Shown here piece after piece: positions 25,110-33,389 of a stretch of DNA of 40,716 nucleotides (position 1 is its first letter; every line of letters begins with the position of its first letter). A model generated the notes under the pieces. That model made no database searches. It was not told where the DNA came from and was given only the letters and a program-made list of their open reading frames with translations. Position numbers and translations under genes: made by a program. Origin of the DNA: Pseudobdellovibrionaceae bacterium (GTDB lineage: Bacteria > Bdellovibrionota > Bdellovibrionia > Bdellovibrionales > JAMPXM01); NCBI GenBank assembly GCA_021463345.1, contig JAJTYM010000033.1, forward strand, positions 1 to 40,716, given 5' to 3'.

Positions 25110-25126
25110 TGAGCCATCGCGGCTCA
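25110..25126. repeat. Short dyad at the convergent HU/GYF ends
   Basis: TGAGCC (25110-25115), 5-nt loop, GGCTCA (25121-25126), overlapping the stop codon of the GYF gene. No T-tract. It could serve as a weak bidirectional stop between the two genes, whose ends are only 40 nt apart. Confidence 0.3.
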
Positions 25127-27397
25127 CGACTTGCGGCTGGAGATCGTCGCGGCCAACGCGCGGATCCGCGCGAACTCCTTGACGATCGCCAAATTCCCCG
25201 CCCCGGCCACGTCGCGCGCCTGGGTGTTCGAGAGGATCGAATCGTTGAGCGCGTCGGCCTGCTCGATGAGCTTCGTCGTGGCGATCTTGAGCGCGATGAT
25301 CTCGTCCGGGTACGCGAGCTCGTTGCGGCGTTCCGGCGCTACGCGATCCACCAAAAGTTTTCGCGTTTTCGCCACGTCCTTCTGCCAATTGATGTAAAAA
25401 GTCCGCCATTTCCGCGCATCGGTGCGCGACTCGAAATAATTTTCCCCGAGAGTTTTGGCCAGCCCCTCCAGCAGGCGCGCGGAATGGAAAAGCGCTTTCT
25501 TCTCCGTCTGCTGCTGATGGGAAATATCCTTGAGGTGCCGCTCCAGCGCCGCCTCGAAATCACTGTTTCGGGCGCCGATGAACACCGCGCGCGCGCGCCG
25601 CATATCGCCAGCGGCGACCTCGACGCGGTACTGACCGACCGGCAACCGAAGATTGGTGAAATCGAACGTCGGGATCTCGTCGCTGGAGCGGGTCACCGAG
25701 GCCGTCGTATAGAAACTCGGGTGTTTGAGAACCTCCCCGCTGCGCGCGAGGAGACTGATGTAAATCGTGCTGCCGATCGCGGCGTTCGTATTAACCGCGA
25801 ACTGCGTCCGCACGCCGTCGGTTCGCACCGGGACGAGGTCAAGCACGGTCACTTTACCCGTGCCTGGCGGGACCGCGCGCAGTCCACTGACGTCAACGCC
25901 CGGATTTTCAGGGGGAGCCGGCGTCGCCGTCGGCGGCGGGGAAGCGACCGCGACAGGCTCACGGGTGGGCGCCGGATCCTGCTTGACGACCTCGGGTTCC
26001 GGCTCGGGGGCGGCCGGCGCTTCGGGGGCGCGCGCGTTTTTGTTCGGATTTTCGATTTGGATGGGATCGACCGCCGAGCCCGGGGGATTTTCGACGTTGA
26101 GACGGAAAGGCTTGAGATCGAAAATCTGCAAAACGGCGATGATGAGCGCCGCCGACGCCACCGACGCCGCCAGCGGCTTACGGAAACGCTTGAGGCCAAC
26201 AGGAACTTCCTCGACGAAAAGGCTCTCGCCTTGGACAACCGTCTCTTGGGGAGAACGCGAGCTCCCGCCCATTTGCACCATCGTCGCATCAGGATCGAAT
26301 TTCGCCGCCGGCGCGGCACTCATCGATTGGGGTTCGTCGAGCGGCGGCGGGGCCATCGGGTCCGCCCCCGGCGGACGCGCGTACACCATGGTTTTGCCGT
26401 CATCCTGAGACGCCGCCGCGCCACCTCCGTAGATGACCGTCTTCACCGAATCCACGCCCGCCGGGAACGGTGAATCCGGCACCGATGGCGGTGGATCGAT
26501 CTCCATGGGGTCGATCGGCGGCTCACGCTTCTCCACGGGCGGCGGCGCGCTTTTAGGAGGCTGCCCGCCCAGCGACGCGGCGGAGACCTTCGCTTCGAGC
26601 TCCTTTTGCGCAGCCGTGATCCGAGCCTCCAGTTCGCGCTGCGCGGCCTCGACGTCGAACTGCGGCGCCGTGATCTCGGCGAAGTCCTTGCCGTCGGTTT
26701 CCGGCGGCGCCGTCTCGGGCGGGGCCGCGGGAGCGGCCGGCGGCGTCCGCATCAAGCTCTCCATGAACTCCTGACGGCCGGCGGGCGTGGTGATCTCCAC
26801 TTCGGGGAGCGGAACGGTTTCGGGCACGCGATCGCCGTCGCGGCTCTTTCGACGGCGATCGAACTCGGGGAGGTTCCCTATGCGCACCCATTTGCGGTAG
26901 CCGGGCCTCCATGCGTAATCGGAATACTCGCACTCCCCACGCGCGAGCATCCCCTCGATCTGCGCCGACGAGTACGGCCCGGATTGATGAAAACGATCTT
27001 CGCCGCGATCGGTGGAGCGCGTGAGGAGGACCCACATGAGTTCCGGGTTGGGCTGGAACGTGAACTTGCCGTCGCCCGTGACATGCGGTTTCACGAACGG
27101 CGCCGCTTCCCGGGCGGCCGACTCCGTCGAACCGAGCCCGCGTCTAGGCGTTGAAGCGCCCGACGGCGTGTCCAACGGCGCATTCGGCGACGACGGAACG
27201 ACCGGGCTTGGGAGGTTTGTCTTCACGTACGCGTCCTTGAACTGCGGGACTTCGCCGATGGTCCTCCAGCCGTCGTCGCCTTCGCGGAACACCAGGTCGA
27301 CGAGCGTCAGTTTGCCGGACTTCAGGTTGCTCATGATGACCGCGTCCTCAACGGGACCTTGGGCGCACCCGTCGACGCTGTAGTACCACTTCGACAT
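25124..27397 (-). CDS. GYF-domain transmembrane protein with Thr-hydrophobic motifs
   Basis: 757 residues. ATG 27397 is chosen because AAGGAG precedes it; it shares a base with the TGA of the gene upstream. Domain order: GYF_2-type domain at 1-55 (KWYYSVDGCAQGPV), a second GYF-like unit at about 117-180 (GPYSSAQIEGML, WRPGYRKWVRIGNL), a Pro-rich disordered linker (200-400), one transmembrane helix (about 407-423) after KRFRKP, another Pro-rich spacer, then a beta-rich region (510-605) and a helical tail. By the positive-inside rule the GYF end is cytoplasmic and the tail periplasmic. The linker holds four similar motifs: KTVIY (Thr320), KTMVY (Thr336), ATMVQ (Thr372) and ETVVQ (Thr386), possible phosphorylation or FHA-binding sites. 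Function unknown. Confidence 0.82.
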   Translation of the reverse strand: MSKWYYSVDGCAQGPVEDAVIMSNLKSGKLTLVDLVFREGDDGWRTIGEVPQFKDAYVKTNLPSPVVPSSPNAPLDTPSGASTPRRGLGSTESAAREAAPFVKPHVTGDGKFTFQPNPELMWVLLTRSTDRGEDRFHQSGPYSSAQIEGMLARGECEYSDYAWRPGYRKWVRIGNLPEFDRRRKSRDGDRVPETVPLPEVEITTPAGRQEFMESLMRTPPAAPAAPPETAPPETDGKDFAEITAPQFDVEAAQRELEARITAAQKELEAKVSAASLGGQPPKSAPPPVEKREPPIDPMEIDPPPSVPDSPFPAGVDSVKTVIYGGGAAASQDDGKTMVYARPPGADPMAPPPLDEPQSMSAAPAAKFDPDATMVQMGGSSRSPQETVVQGESLFVEEVPVGLKRFRKPLAASVASAALIIAVLQIFDLKPFRLNVENPPGSAVDPIQIENPNKNARAPEAPAAPEPEPEVVKQDPAPTREPVAVASPPPTATPAPPENPGVDVSGLRAVPPGTGKVTVLDLVPVRTDGVRTQFAVNTNAAIGSTIYISLLARSGEVLKHPSFYTTASVTRSSDEIPTFDFTNLRLPVGQYRVEVAAGDMRRARAVFIGARNSDFEAALERHLKDISHQQQTEKKALFHSARLLEGLAKTLGENYFESRTDARKWRTFYINWQKDVAKTRKLLVDRVAPERRNELAYPDEIIALKIATTKLIEQADALNDSILSNTQARDVAGAGNLAIVKEFARIRALAATISSRKS

Positions 27398-29124
27398 CAA
27401 AGCCTCTCCTTCCTGGTCCGCGGCGCCCCCGTCCCGGGCCCAAGACGGCGAACGATCGATTCGTACTCGCCGTTGAACTGACGGACCGCGGAGGGGTCCA
27501 GCCGCAGAAGGCTTAACAACGCTCCCTTCGAAATTTTACGTGAGCGGTAGGCCAGGTACAATCTTTCTCCCATCATCCCACCCAGGATCCGTGCGGCATC
27601 CAGCCAACTCGCCGAACGGCGGGGCCTGAGCCTCGGCGCGCGGCGACGCCCGCTGGTGAACAAAAGAAGTTCCGACAGGCGCTGCTCGATCGCGATCATG
27701 AGCGCCTCGCGACCTTGGTCCCGCGGCGACGAAACCGCCAGCCGCAGGCGCAGATCCGTGAGCGTCTCCGCATGCCGCTTGTGGTTGACGAGCTTGCTGA
27801 TGAAGAACCCGACCGCCTCCGACCAGATCAACGCCTGGAAATCCCCCGGCAACCGCCAGAGCGGGCGGCCCATCCCGGACAGCCGCCAATGAATGTAATG
27901 ACCCGCGAGCTCGGCCGCGTGGTTGATCGTCGGGCGAGCTAGAAAAAAAATTCCCGGCCGCGGGATGAAAAAACTGCGCCCGCCCTGGATGCTGTGGCGA
28001 GCGAAGTTGAGCTCCCTTCGATTCAAGCCGGCCTTCAGTCGCGGCCAAAGCCCTCGATCTCCGGCCGTTACGACGGTGAAGTCGTGCGCCCCGAACCCGG
28101 CGCCAAGCCCCAGGTCATGCGCCGCGAGCCGGATCATGGCGTCGACATGATCGGTCCACTCGATTCCGTCGCCGTCATCGCCATCGAGCCCCGCATCGTG
28201 GGCGTCCTCGAGGTACATCAGATAGCTCTGCCACTGCACCCACGGCGGCGAAGCGAGGACGCAGAAGCGGTCGGCGCCCAAGCGCAATACGTCGACCGAT
28301 CCCTCGAGCCCTTTGCGGGCGAGCGCGAAATAGAGCCGTTCAGGATTCAGATGCACGGTGACCGCGCGACGAAACACCCCCTGAAGCTCGTCCTCCACGA
28401 CTTTCGGCAAATGCCCGGAAGCCAAGTGCAAATCGCCGAAGACCATGTACACCAGCGCACCCTCCGGCCGCTCGCCGGCGGCGACGAATCGCCTCAACGC
28501 GCGCGCCGCCGCGAATTCCCGCGCCTTCAGGCTCTCCCCTCTTTCGCTCGACCCCACGGCAAGCAGACGGGCCCCTCGCTCACGGGCGAATTCAGCGAGC
28601 GGCCGATAGTTCTCCCACGGGAAACCCCAGTGGGCTTTCCAACGCGAGCGGCGCAGCAGTTCCCCCTCGGGCAACCGCCCGGAAACGTACGCGTCGAGCA
28701 GCGCTTGATGCCTGGGGGCGAACGCTTCGAGCGCCAACACGACCTGCCGACCCGTCGGCAGAGCTTCAAGGATTTTCAGATGAGTTTTCTGCGCTTGGGC
28801 GAACGCGTGAAAGTCGCCCCCGAAGACCAGATCGGCCCTCTCCACCGCGGCGATGAGTTCATCCTTGCCGGACACCTTCCAAGGCGCGCGCATCTCCCGT
28901 TCCCAACGGCGAGCGTAGGAACGAATCGCCTCGGGCTCCGGTCCGAGACGGCGGGAAACTTGTTCTTTGAGCTGCCGGAGGAGACTCTCCCGCACGCGGA
29001 GCCATTGGCGATCGGCCGCGACGAGGGCGTCGCCCGTTCGGGGCGCGCGCCTGGCCTCGCGTTTCGATCGCTTGTGTTCCGGTTGAGAATCGGCCTTGGC
29101 CCCGCGCTTCGACACAGGCCTCAT
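27397..29124 (-). CDS. ChaN-like (DUF399) protein, cytoplasmic variant
   Basis: 575 residues from ATG 29124; a TTG six codons upstream is possible. Residues about 95-280 match the ChaN family: an N-terminal LVFGGDFHAF (102-108), VVLALEAF, and a second FGDLHLASGHLP (about 229-240), which correspond to the usual G-x-x-H and G-x-x-H-x3-G-h-x-P sites. ChaN proteins are usually lipoproteins linked to haem binding; this one has no signal peptide and starts with about 35 basic residues, so it is probably cytoplasmic. The C-terminal 290 residues match nothing I know. The stop overlaps the GYF start, suggesting a joint role. Confidence 0.72.
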   Translation of the reverse strand: MRPVSKRGAKADSQPEHKRSKREARRAPRTGDALVAADRQWLRVRESLLRQLKEQVSRRLGPEPEAIRSYARRWEREMRAPWKVSGKDELIAAVERADLVFGGDFHAFAQAQKTHLKILEALPTGRQVVLALEAFAPRHQALLDAYVSGRLPEGELLRRSRWKAHWGFPWENYRPLAEFARERGARLLAVGSSERGESLKAREFAAARALRRFVAAGERPEGALVYMVFGDLHLASGHLPKVVEDELQGVFRRAVTVHLNPERLYFALARKGLEGSVDVLRLGADRFCVLASPPWVQWQSYLMYLEDAHDAGLDGDDGDGIEWTDHVDAMIRLAAHDLGLGAGFGAHDFTVVTAGDRGLWPRLKAGLNRRELNFARHSIQGGRSFFIPRPGIFFLARPTINHAAELAGHYIHWRLSGMGRPLWRLPGDFQALIWSEAVGFFISKLVNHKRHAETLTDLRLRLAVSSPRDQGREALMIAIEQRLSELLLFTSGRRRAPRLRPRRSASWLDAARILGGMMGERLYLAYRSRKISKGALLSLLRLDPSAVRQFNGEYESIVRRLGPGTGAPRTRKERL

Positions 29125-29142
29125 TGTCCCGTCACAAAACAA

Positions 29143-29171
29143 TTGATTTCAACAGGATTGTTGGCTGTAAT
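29143..29171 (+). promoter_or_regulatory. Promoter of the VKOR-DsbA gene, leaderless type
   Basis: TTGATT (29143-29148), 17 nt, TGTAAT (29166-29171). Start of transcription is expected at 29177-29179, that is at the ATG itself, and there is no ribosome-binding site before the ATG. Confidence 0.5.
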
Positions 29172-29178
29172 TCGAGCC

Positions 29179-30390
29179 ATGGCGCCACAACAAGATGTCA
29201 TCTCGAAGTCCCGGGGCTCGCGCGCGTGGTTCTACATCGCTCTCGCGTCGCTCGTCGCCGCGGTGGGCACCCACGGCTATCTCACAAACTACCATTTCAC
29301 GCTGAAATACGGGGCGCCGGCCGCCGATTCGCTCTGCACTCTCAGCGCGGTGTTCAGCTGCGACGCCGCGGCCGCGAGCAAGTACGCGGAGCTTTTCGGC
29401 ATCCCCCTCGCGCTCTGGGGGGCGATCGCCAACTTCATCCTCCTGGGATTGGCTGTCTTCTTCCCGCTCACCGACGAGTCCCGCAAACCGGCGGCGCGCG
29501 CGAACCTCCTGGCGTTCTCGGGGTTCATCGCGTTGACCTCGGTCGTCATGGGGATCATTTCGGTCACGCAGCTGACCCGCTACTGCCCGTTCTGCATCGC
29601 CACTTACGTCTTTTCGTTCCTGGCGTTCGCTGGGTTCTGGTTCGGCCTGCCGAAATACGGGAAAACGCCATTCTCTCTCTCGGACGGCAAATCGCTGGTG
29701 ATCTCCGGGGCCATCATCCTCGCCGGCGCGTTCGTCCTCAACTCCGGTCTGCGCCGGCCGTACGTCGGCGATCCGAAGCAGTTCGAAAGGATGATCGGCG
29801 CCTACTTGCGCGAATGGAACGCGAACCCGCAGGTCGACATCGAGGCGGTCTCGCCGCTCGTCAAGGGCGATGGCGGAACGGGCGCCAAGATGACGATCGT
29901 CGAATTCGCCGATTTCCGCTGCGGCCATTGCAAGACGGCCGCGCCGGCCTTGGACGCGTTCGTCAAGGCGCATCCAGACACGCGCCTGCTGTTCCATACC
30001 TGGCCGCTCGACGCCGAGTGCAACTCGGCCATCCAGCACAGCAACGGCGCTTCGTGCGCGCTCGCGCGCGCCGTCCTCTGCGCCGAAAAAAAGGACAGGG
30101 GCTGGCAGGCGCACGACTGGGTTTTCGAACGCCAAGAACAGTTCGGGAGCCTCGATTCGGTCATGACCCAAATGCCGGAGATGTCCAAAGACGTCGGGCT
30201 CGACTGGGACGAGATCAAAACCTGCATGGACTCGGAAGAAACCAAAAAAACCGTCCGCGACCAGGCGGAGCTCGGCAAACGCCTCAACATCCAGGGGACG
30301 CCGTCTATTTTCGTCAACGGCCGGCAGCTCCCGGGCGGCCAGGCCTTGCCCGTCCTGCGCGCGGCTTACGAGCAAATCGTCAACAACTGA
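29179..30390 (+). CDS. VKOR-DsbA fusion thiol oxidoreductase
   Basis: 403 residues. The N-terminal half (about 15-195) is a VKOR-type membrane domain with about five hydrophobic helices, the Cys53/Cys61 pair and the CPFC quinone-linked site (Cys136, Cys139). The C-terminal half is a DsbA-like thioredoxin domain with CGHC (Cys248, Cys251) and the cis-Pro loop GTPS (Pro375), plus extra cysteines at 281, 293, 301 and 349. Such fusions oxidise periplasmic proteins and re-oxidise themselves through quinone, replacing DsbA and DsbB. It is consistent with the Cys-rich exported proteins and LptD in this window. It is divergent to the ChaN-like gene, with 54 nt between. Confidence 0.93.
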   Translation: MAPQQDVISKSRGSRAWFYIALASLVAAVGTHGYLTNYHFTLKYGAPAADSLCTLSAVFSCDAAAASKYAELFGIPLALWGAIANFILLGLAVFFPLTDESRKPAARANLLAFSGFIALTSVVMGIISVTQLTRYCPFCIATYVFSFLAFAGFWFGLPKYGKTPFSLSDGKSLVISGAIILAGAFVLNSGLRRPYVGDPKQFERMIGAYLREWNANPQVDIEAVSPLVKGDGGTGAKMTIVEFADFRCGHCKTAAPALDAFVKAHPDTRLLFHTWPLDAECNSAIQHSNGASCALARAVLCAEKKDRGWQAHDWVFERQEQFGSLDSVMTQMPEMSKDVGLDWDEIKTCMDSEETKKTVRDQAELGKRLNIQGTPSIFVNGRQLPGGQALPVLRAAYEQIVNN

Positions 30391-30449
30391 ACGGACCCGC
30401 CCCTGCCGCTCGCAACGGCATGAGCGGGGAATGCGCGAAATGCGTCTTC

Positions 30450-31913
30450 TCACGTGCCTGCGGCCGGCTCAGCGGGCGCCTCGTGCGCGTCCTCGAGAAT
30501 CTCGAGCTCGCGCACGCGGGCCGCCGCCGGGCTTCGCGCCATCGGGAAGCCTGATTGGATGTTCGCGAGCAAAGAGTCGAGCTCGCGCAACCGATCCCCG
30601 TCGACGTCCCCCCTGAGGGGCGCGCTCTCGCCCGGCTTGAGCTCGAGCGATTTGGCTTCGATCTGAACGCGCTGGTCCTTGAGTTTTTTGGCCAGCTCCT
30701 GGTTGATCTTGTTCAACGCCTCCAAGCGCAGGTCGAGGCTCTCGATCTGACGGCGGGACTCGCCCCAAAGCGTCTGCAGGCTCTCCAGTTGATCGGCCAT
30801 GCGGGCGTTCTCGGCCTCCAAGCCTTCGCGCTCTTCGTGAGCGCGGCGCATCTCGACGCGCGCCGTCTCCAGTTCGGATGCGAGCGACTTGGCCTCGCCG
30901 CGATACGTGGCGGCCTGCTCCTGGAGCTGGTGAACCTCGGTGTTCAGTCTGCGCTCGAGGTCCGCGTTCTTGCGCGCGTACAGGATCGCCTTGTTCTCGG
31001 CCTCGATCTGGGACCGCGTCGCGTCCTCGACGCGGCTCGAGCGCTCCTTGAAATACTTCACGTCGTTCTCGAGCTTCGCGACCTGTTCCAGCCGTTCGCG
31101 CAATTTGCCTTCGTAAGAGTCGACTAAACGCGCCTGATCCTGTTGGAACCGCCCTTCCCTCTCTCGCTCGTAACGACTCAGATCCGCCAGCCGCCGTTTG
31201 AGGTCGCCGATCTCGACATCGCGCTCGGCGACCTCCTCGCGAAGCCGCTCGATGTGATGCGCGAACTCGATCGCCCGGAGCTTTTCGCGCTCCAGCCGGC
31301 CGCGCAACCGATCCATCGACGGGCGGGCCCAACGGCGCACACGGCGCATGTACGTTTCGAGGACCTTGATCTTCGACCGCGTCGTCGCCGCGATCTCATC
31401 GAGCTTCGTGCGCAGGAACTCGATCTCGGCCTTCTGCCCCTCGTACTGGGACTCGAACTCGAACGCCTTCGCTTTGTAAACGCGGTCCTTCTCCTGGACG
31501 ATGAAATACTGGTCCTGGAGGCTCGCGTTCTCATGGCGCGTTTCGCTCAGCTCTTTTTCGAGCTCGAGGATGCGCTGCTCGAGACTGGCGTTGCGACGCA
31601 AGTTCACCTTCAGTCGCGCCATCAAGTCTTCGTTCTGCCCGATCAGCGTTTCGACGGTCCCCGAATGCAGGATGCGCTGCGGGAGCGACGCGAGGTTCGG
31701 CGGCGGCGGGACCTCGATCGGGATCGGGACGTTGGGGATCTCTCCGTCCGCCTCTTCAAGTGGCTGCACGACGGGCGGCTGAGCGACGCTCCCGAGGGCG
31801 AGATCCTCGAGTTCAACATCGGGATTCGCCGCGGCGGCGGGGGCGGCCTGGATGTCGTAGAGGGAAGCGGTCCCGCGCCTAAACCGACGGCTCCAGTTGC
31901 GTTCACCGGACAT
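30450..31913 (-). CDS. Long coiled-coil protein with disordered ends
   Basis: 487 residues from ATG 31913, chosen for the AGGAGG upstream; the frame continues 11 codons further. Residues 1 to about 85 are Pro/Ala-rich and disordered, with a PIPIEVPPPP stretch. Residues about 90-430 form a nearly continuous coiled coil (LEQRILELEKELSE, LREEVAERDVEIGDLKRRL). The last 50 residues are again disordered and acidic. No signal or membrane helix. It is probably a cytoplasmic scaffold; no family is recognisable beyond coiled coil. It is divergent to a C-terminally anchored membrane protein at 32084. Confidence 0.78.
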   Translation of the reverse strand: MSGERNWSRRFRRGTASLYDIQAAPAAAANPDVELEDLALGSVAQPPVVQPLEEADGEIPNVPIPIEVPPPPNLASLPQRILHSGTVETLIGQNEDLMARLKVNLRRNASLEQRILELEKELSETRHENASLQDQYFIVQEKDRVYKAKAFEFESQYEGQKAEIEFLRTKLDEIAATTRSKIKVLETYMRRVRRWARPSMDRLRGRLEREKLRAIEFAHHIERLREEVAERDVEIGDLKRRLADLSRYEREREGRFQQDQARLVDSYEGKLRERLEQVAKLENDVKYFKERSSRVEDATRSQIEAENKAILYARKNADLERRLNTEVHQLQEQAATYRGEAKSLASELETARVEMRRAHEEREGLEAENARMADQLESLQTLWGESRRQIESLDLRLEALNKINQELAKKLKDQRVQIEAKSLELKPGESAPLRGDVDGDRLRELDSLLANIQSGFPMARSPAAARVRELEILEDAHEAPAEPAAGT

Positions 31914-31981
31914 CTTGCGTTCCTCCTTGAAATCCGCGCGGCGCACGCGCGGGCGGCCGAACGTCCGTGGCCTTTGATCTC

Positions 31982-32011
31982 ATCGTCTCAAAGTCGCACG
32001 CGAACTGTCAA
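31982..32011 (-). promoter_or_regulatory. Promoter of the long coiled-coil gene
   Basis: On the minus strand a consensus TTGACA (32011-32006) precedes, by 18 nt, GACGAT (31987-31982), a weak -10 that keeps the key A and T. The leader would be about 60 nt and includes AGGAGG before the ATG. Confidence 0.35.
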
Positions 32012-32083
32012 AAAATCGAGGTCGAGGTCCGGACTCGACGCTCATCGGTTGAGTCCTTGGTCCAGGGCTCCGATGAGTGACGC

Positions 32084-32713
32084 ATGAAAGACTCTTCGGA
32101 AGCCTTCGATTTGAGCGAGCTTGAAATGAACGCGGCGGAACCCGCGTCAGAAACCTCGGACGCGGCCAAAGGGGCAGGCAAACTCGTCAGGTCCATCCAA
32201 CTCAAGATCAGCGCCGAAGACCTCGGGCGAGCCAACGGCTTGCGCCACACGATTCTCACGCTGGTCGTCGAGGAGGAGTACTCGCAGGCGATTTCCCGGC
32301 TCAAGGAGTTCCAGGACAGCAAACACGAATACCCGCAGTTCAAGGCGCGCGCCGGCCGTTACATGAGTTACGCGGCGGACCTCATCAACGGCATCAAGGC
32401 GAAACGGTCTTTCCCCGGCGTCCAGACCCTTGCCATGTCCAAGCAGCGGGAACTCTACGACCGGGCGACGGAGCACTTCAACGACTTGACGGCGACCTTG
32501 CGGAAAGTCGAGCGGATCGACCGCGAGGTTCGCGCCGAGGACAGCCGCTCCACGGTTTGGGTGCTCAAAGCGATGACATACGGATGCTTGGCGATCTTCG
32601 TCGTCGCGTTCGCGCGCGAGCTCTCGCGCGGCCTGCTGCCCTCGGTGGGCCTCGTCGCCGACGATCTACTCGACAACATCACCAACCGGCTTTTCGACTC
32701 GCTGGGACTCTGA
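32084..32713 (+). CDS. C-terminally membrane-anchored protein, unknown function
   Basis: 209 residues. An acidic, disordered N-terminus (1-30), a helical central domain (about 35-160: VEEEYSQAISRLKEFQ, YMSYAADLINGIKAK) and one hydrophobic segment near 163-180 (YGCLAIFVVAFA) followed by about 28 residues. The bulk is therefore cytoplasmic, tail-anchored. No family recognised. Its last 48 nt overlap the 3' end of the convergent STAS gene. Ribosome-binding site is weak. Confidence 0.7.
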   Translation: MKDSSEAFDLSELEMNAAEPASETSDAAKGAGKLVRSIQLKISAEDLGRANGLRHTILTLVVEEEYSQAISRLKEFQDSKHEYPQFKARAGRYMSYAADLINGIKAKRSFPGVQTLAMSKQRELYDRATEHFNDLTATLRKVERIDREVRAEDSRSTVWVLKAMTYGCLAIFVVAFARELSRGLLPSVGLVADDLLDNITNRLFDSLGL

Positions 32714-33205
32714 AGGCTCGGGTTCGAGCTCAGCCGCCGCCTCCGGCTCCGCGTCCAGGAAGATGGGGTTGATCCCTTCCATGACGACCCTGGGCTGCAA
32801 GGGCGGCAACGACGGCGCGTCGCCGGATGCGGTCGGCGCCGCGACCACGGCGGACGCGGCGGCCCCGGGGCCCGCGTGTTCGAAGGGCGACGCGGCGAGA
32901 TTCTCGTTTTCAAAGACGTCGACGGCGTTCAGGCTCGTCGCGGCGAGCACCTTGCGGAACTCGCTGCCAACCCCGCAGAACCGCATGCCTTGGCGGTTGG
33001 TTCGCATGAAGTCCCGCATCGTCTCGAGGAAGAACAGGATCCCCGAGGAGCCGACGAAGCTCAGGGAACGGAAATCGAAAATCACCTTCTTGTCGGTGAG
33101 CTGCGAGAGGCAGGCTTGGCGGAACGGCTCCGCCGTCTCCACATCCAAATGACCGATCAGGTGAACGACGACCCAATCACCCTGCGTGGTGACCTTGACT
33201 TGCAT
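32666..33205 (-). CDS. STAS-domain protein (anti-sigma factor antagonist-like)
   Basis: 179 residues. STAS fold at 1-105 (VTTQGDWVVVHLIGHLDV, KKVIFDFRSLSFVGSSGI). The usual phospho-site D-S/T-x-G appears as G-Ser53-Ser54-G, so the phosphorylatable Ser is kept but the preceding Asp is replaced. The last 75 residues are Pro/Ala/Glu-rich and disordered, unusual for SpoIIAA/RsbV proteins, which stop after the fold. GGAGG lies 5 nt before the ATG. No anti-sigma kinase or sigma factor gene is adjacent, so partner and target are unknown. It overlaps the convergent neighbour by 48 nt. Confidence 0.85.
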   Translation of the reverse strand: MQVKVTTQGDWVVVHLIGHLDVETAEPFRQACLSQLTDKKVIFDFRSLSFVGSSGILFFLETMRDFMRTNRQGMRFCGVGSEFRKVLAATSLNAVDVFENENLAASPFEHAGPGAAASAVVAAPTASGDAPSLPPLQPRVVMEGINPIFLDAEPEAAAELEPEPSESQRVEKPVGDVVE

Positions 33206-33235
33206 CAGCGCCTCCGTGAGCTGGACCTTGGGTCG

Positions 33236-33265
33236 ATTTTAGCATCCCGCGGACGACCGCCGCAA
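33236..33265 (-). promoter_or_regulatory. Promoter of the STAS gene
   Basis: On the minus strand TTGCGG (33265-33260), 18 nt, TAAAAT (33241-33236). The leader to the ATG at 33205 would be about 25 nt. Confidence 0.4.
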
Positions 33266-33288
33266 TCGACCGCCCAGTCCGGTTTTTC

Positions 33289-33312
33289 AAAAACAGGCCC
33301 CGCGCGGGGCCT
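33289..33312 (-). terminator. Palindromic hairpin with T5, minus-strand terminator
   Basis: The perfect 18-nt palindrome AGGCCCCGCGCGGGGCCT (33295-33312) is followed on the minus strand by G-TTTTT (33294-33289). It lies in the divergent gap between the STAS gene and the cyclase. It would stop only leftward transcription, that is transcripts entering from the antisense side of the cyclase gene. Confidence 0.5.
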
Positions 33313-33389
33313 ACGACGGGCCGCCCAACCCCGCCAGGACTCGCGACCGAGCCGTTCGATTCCGAAGACTCACCCGAGGTCCGAAACGC

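Noticed and set aside
27994-29178. Upstream extension of the VKOR-DsbA frame
   Set aside because: Antisense to the ChaN-like gene; the oxidoreductase begins naturally at the ATG at 29179 before its first membrane helix.
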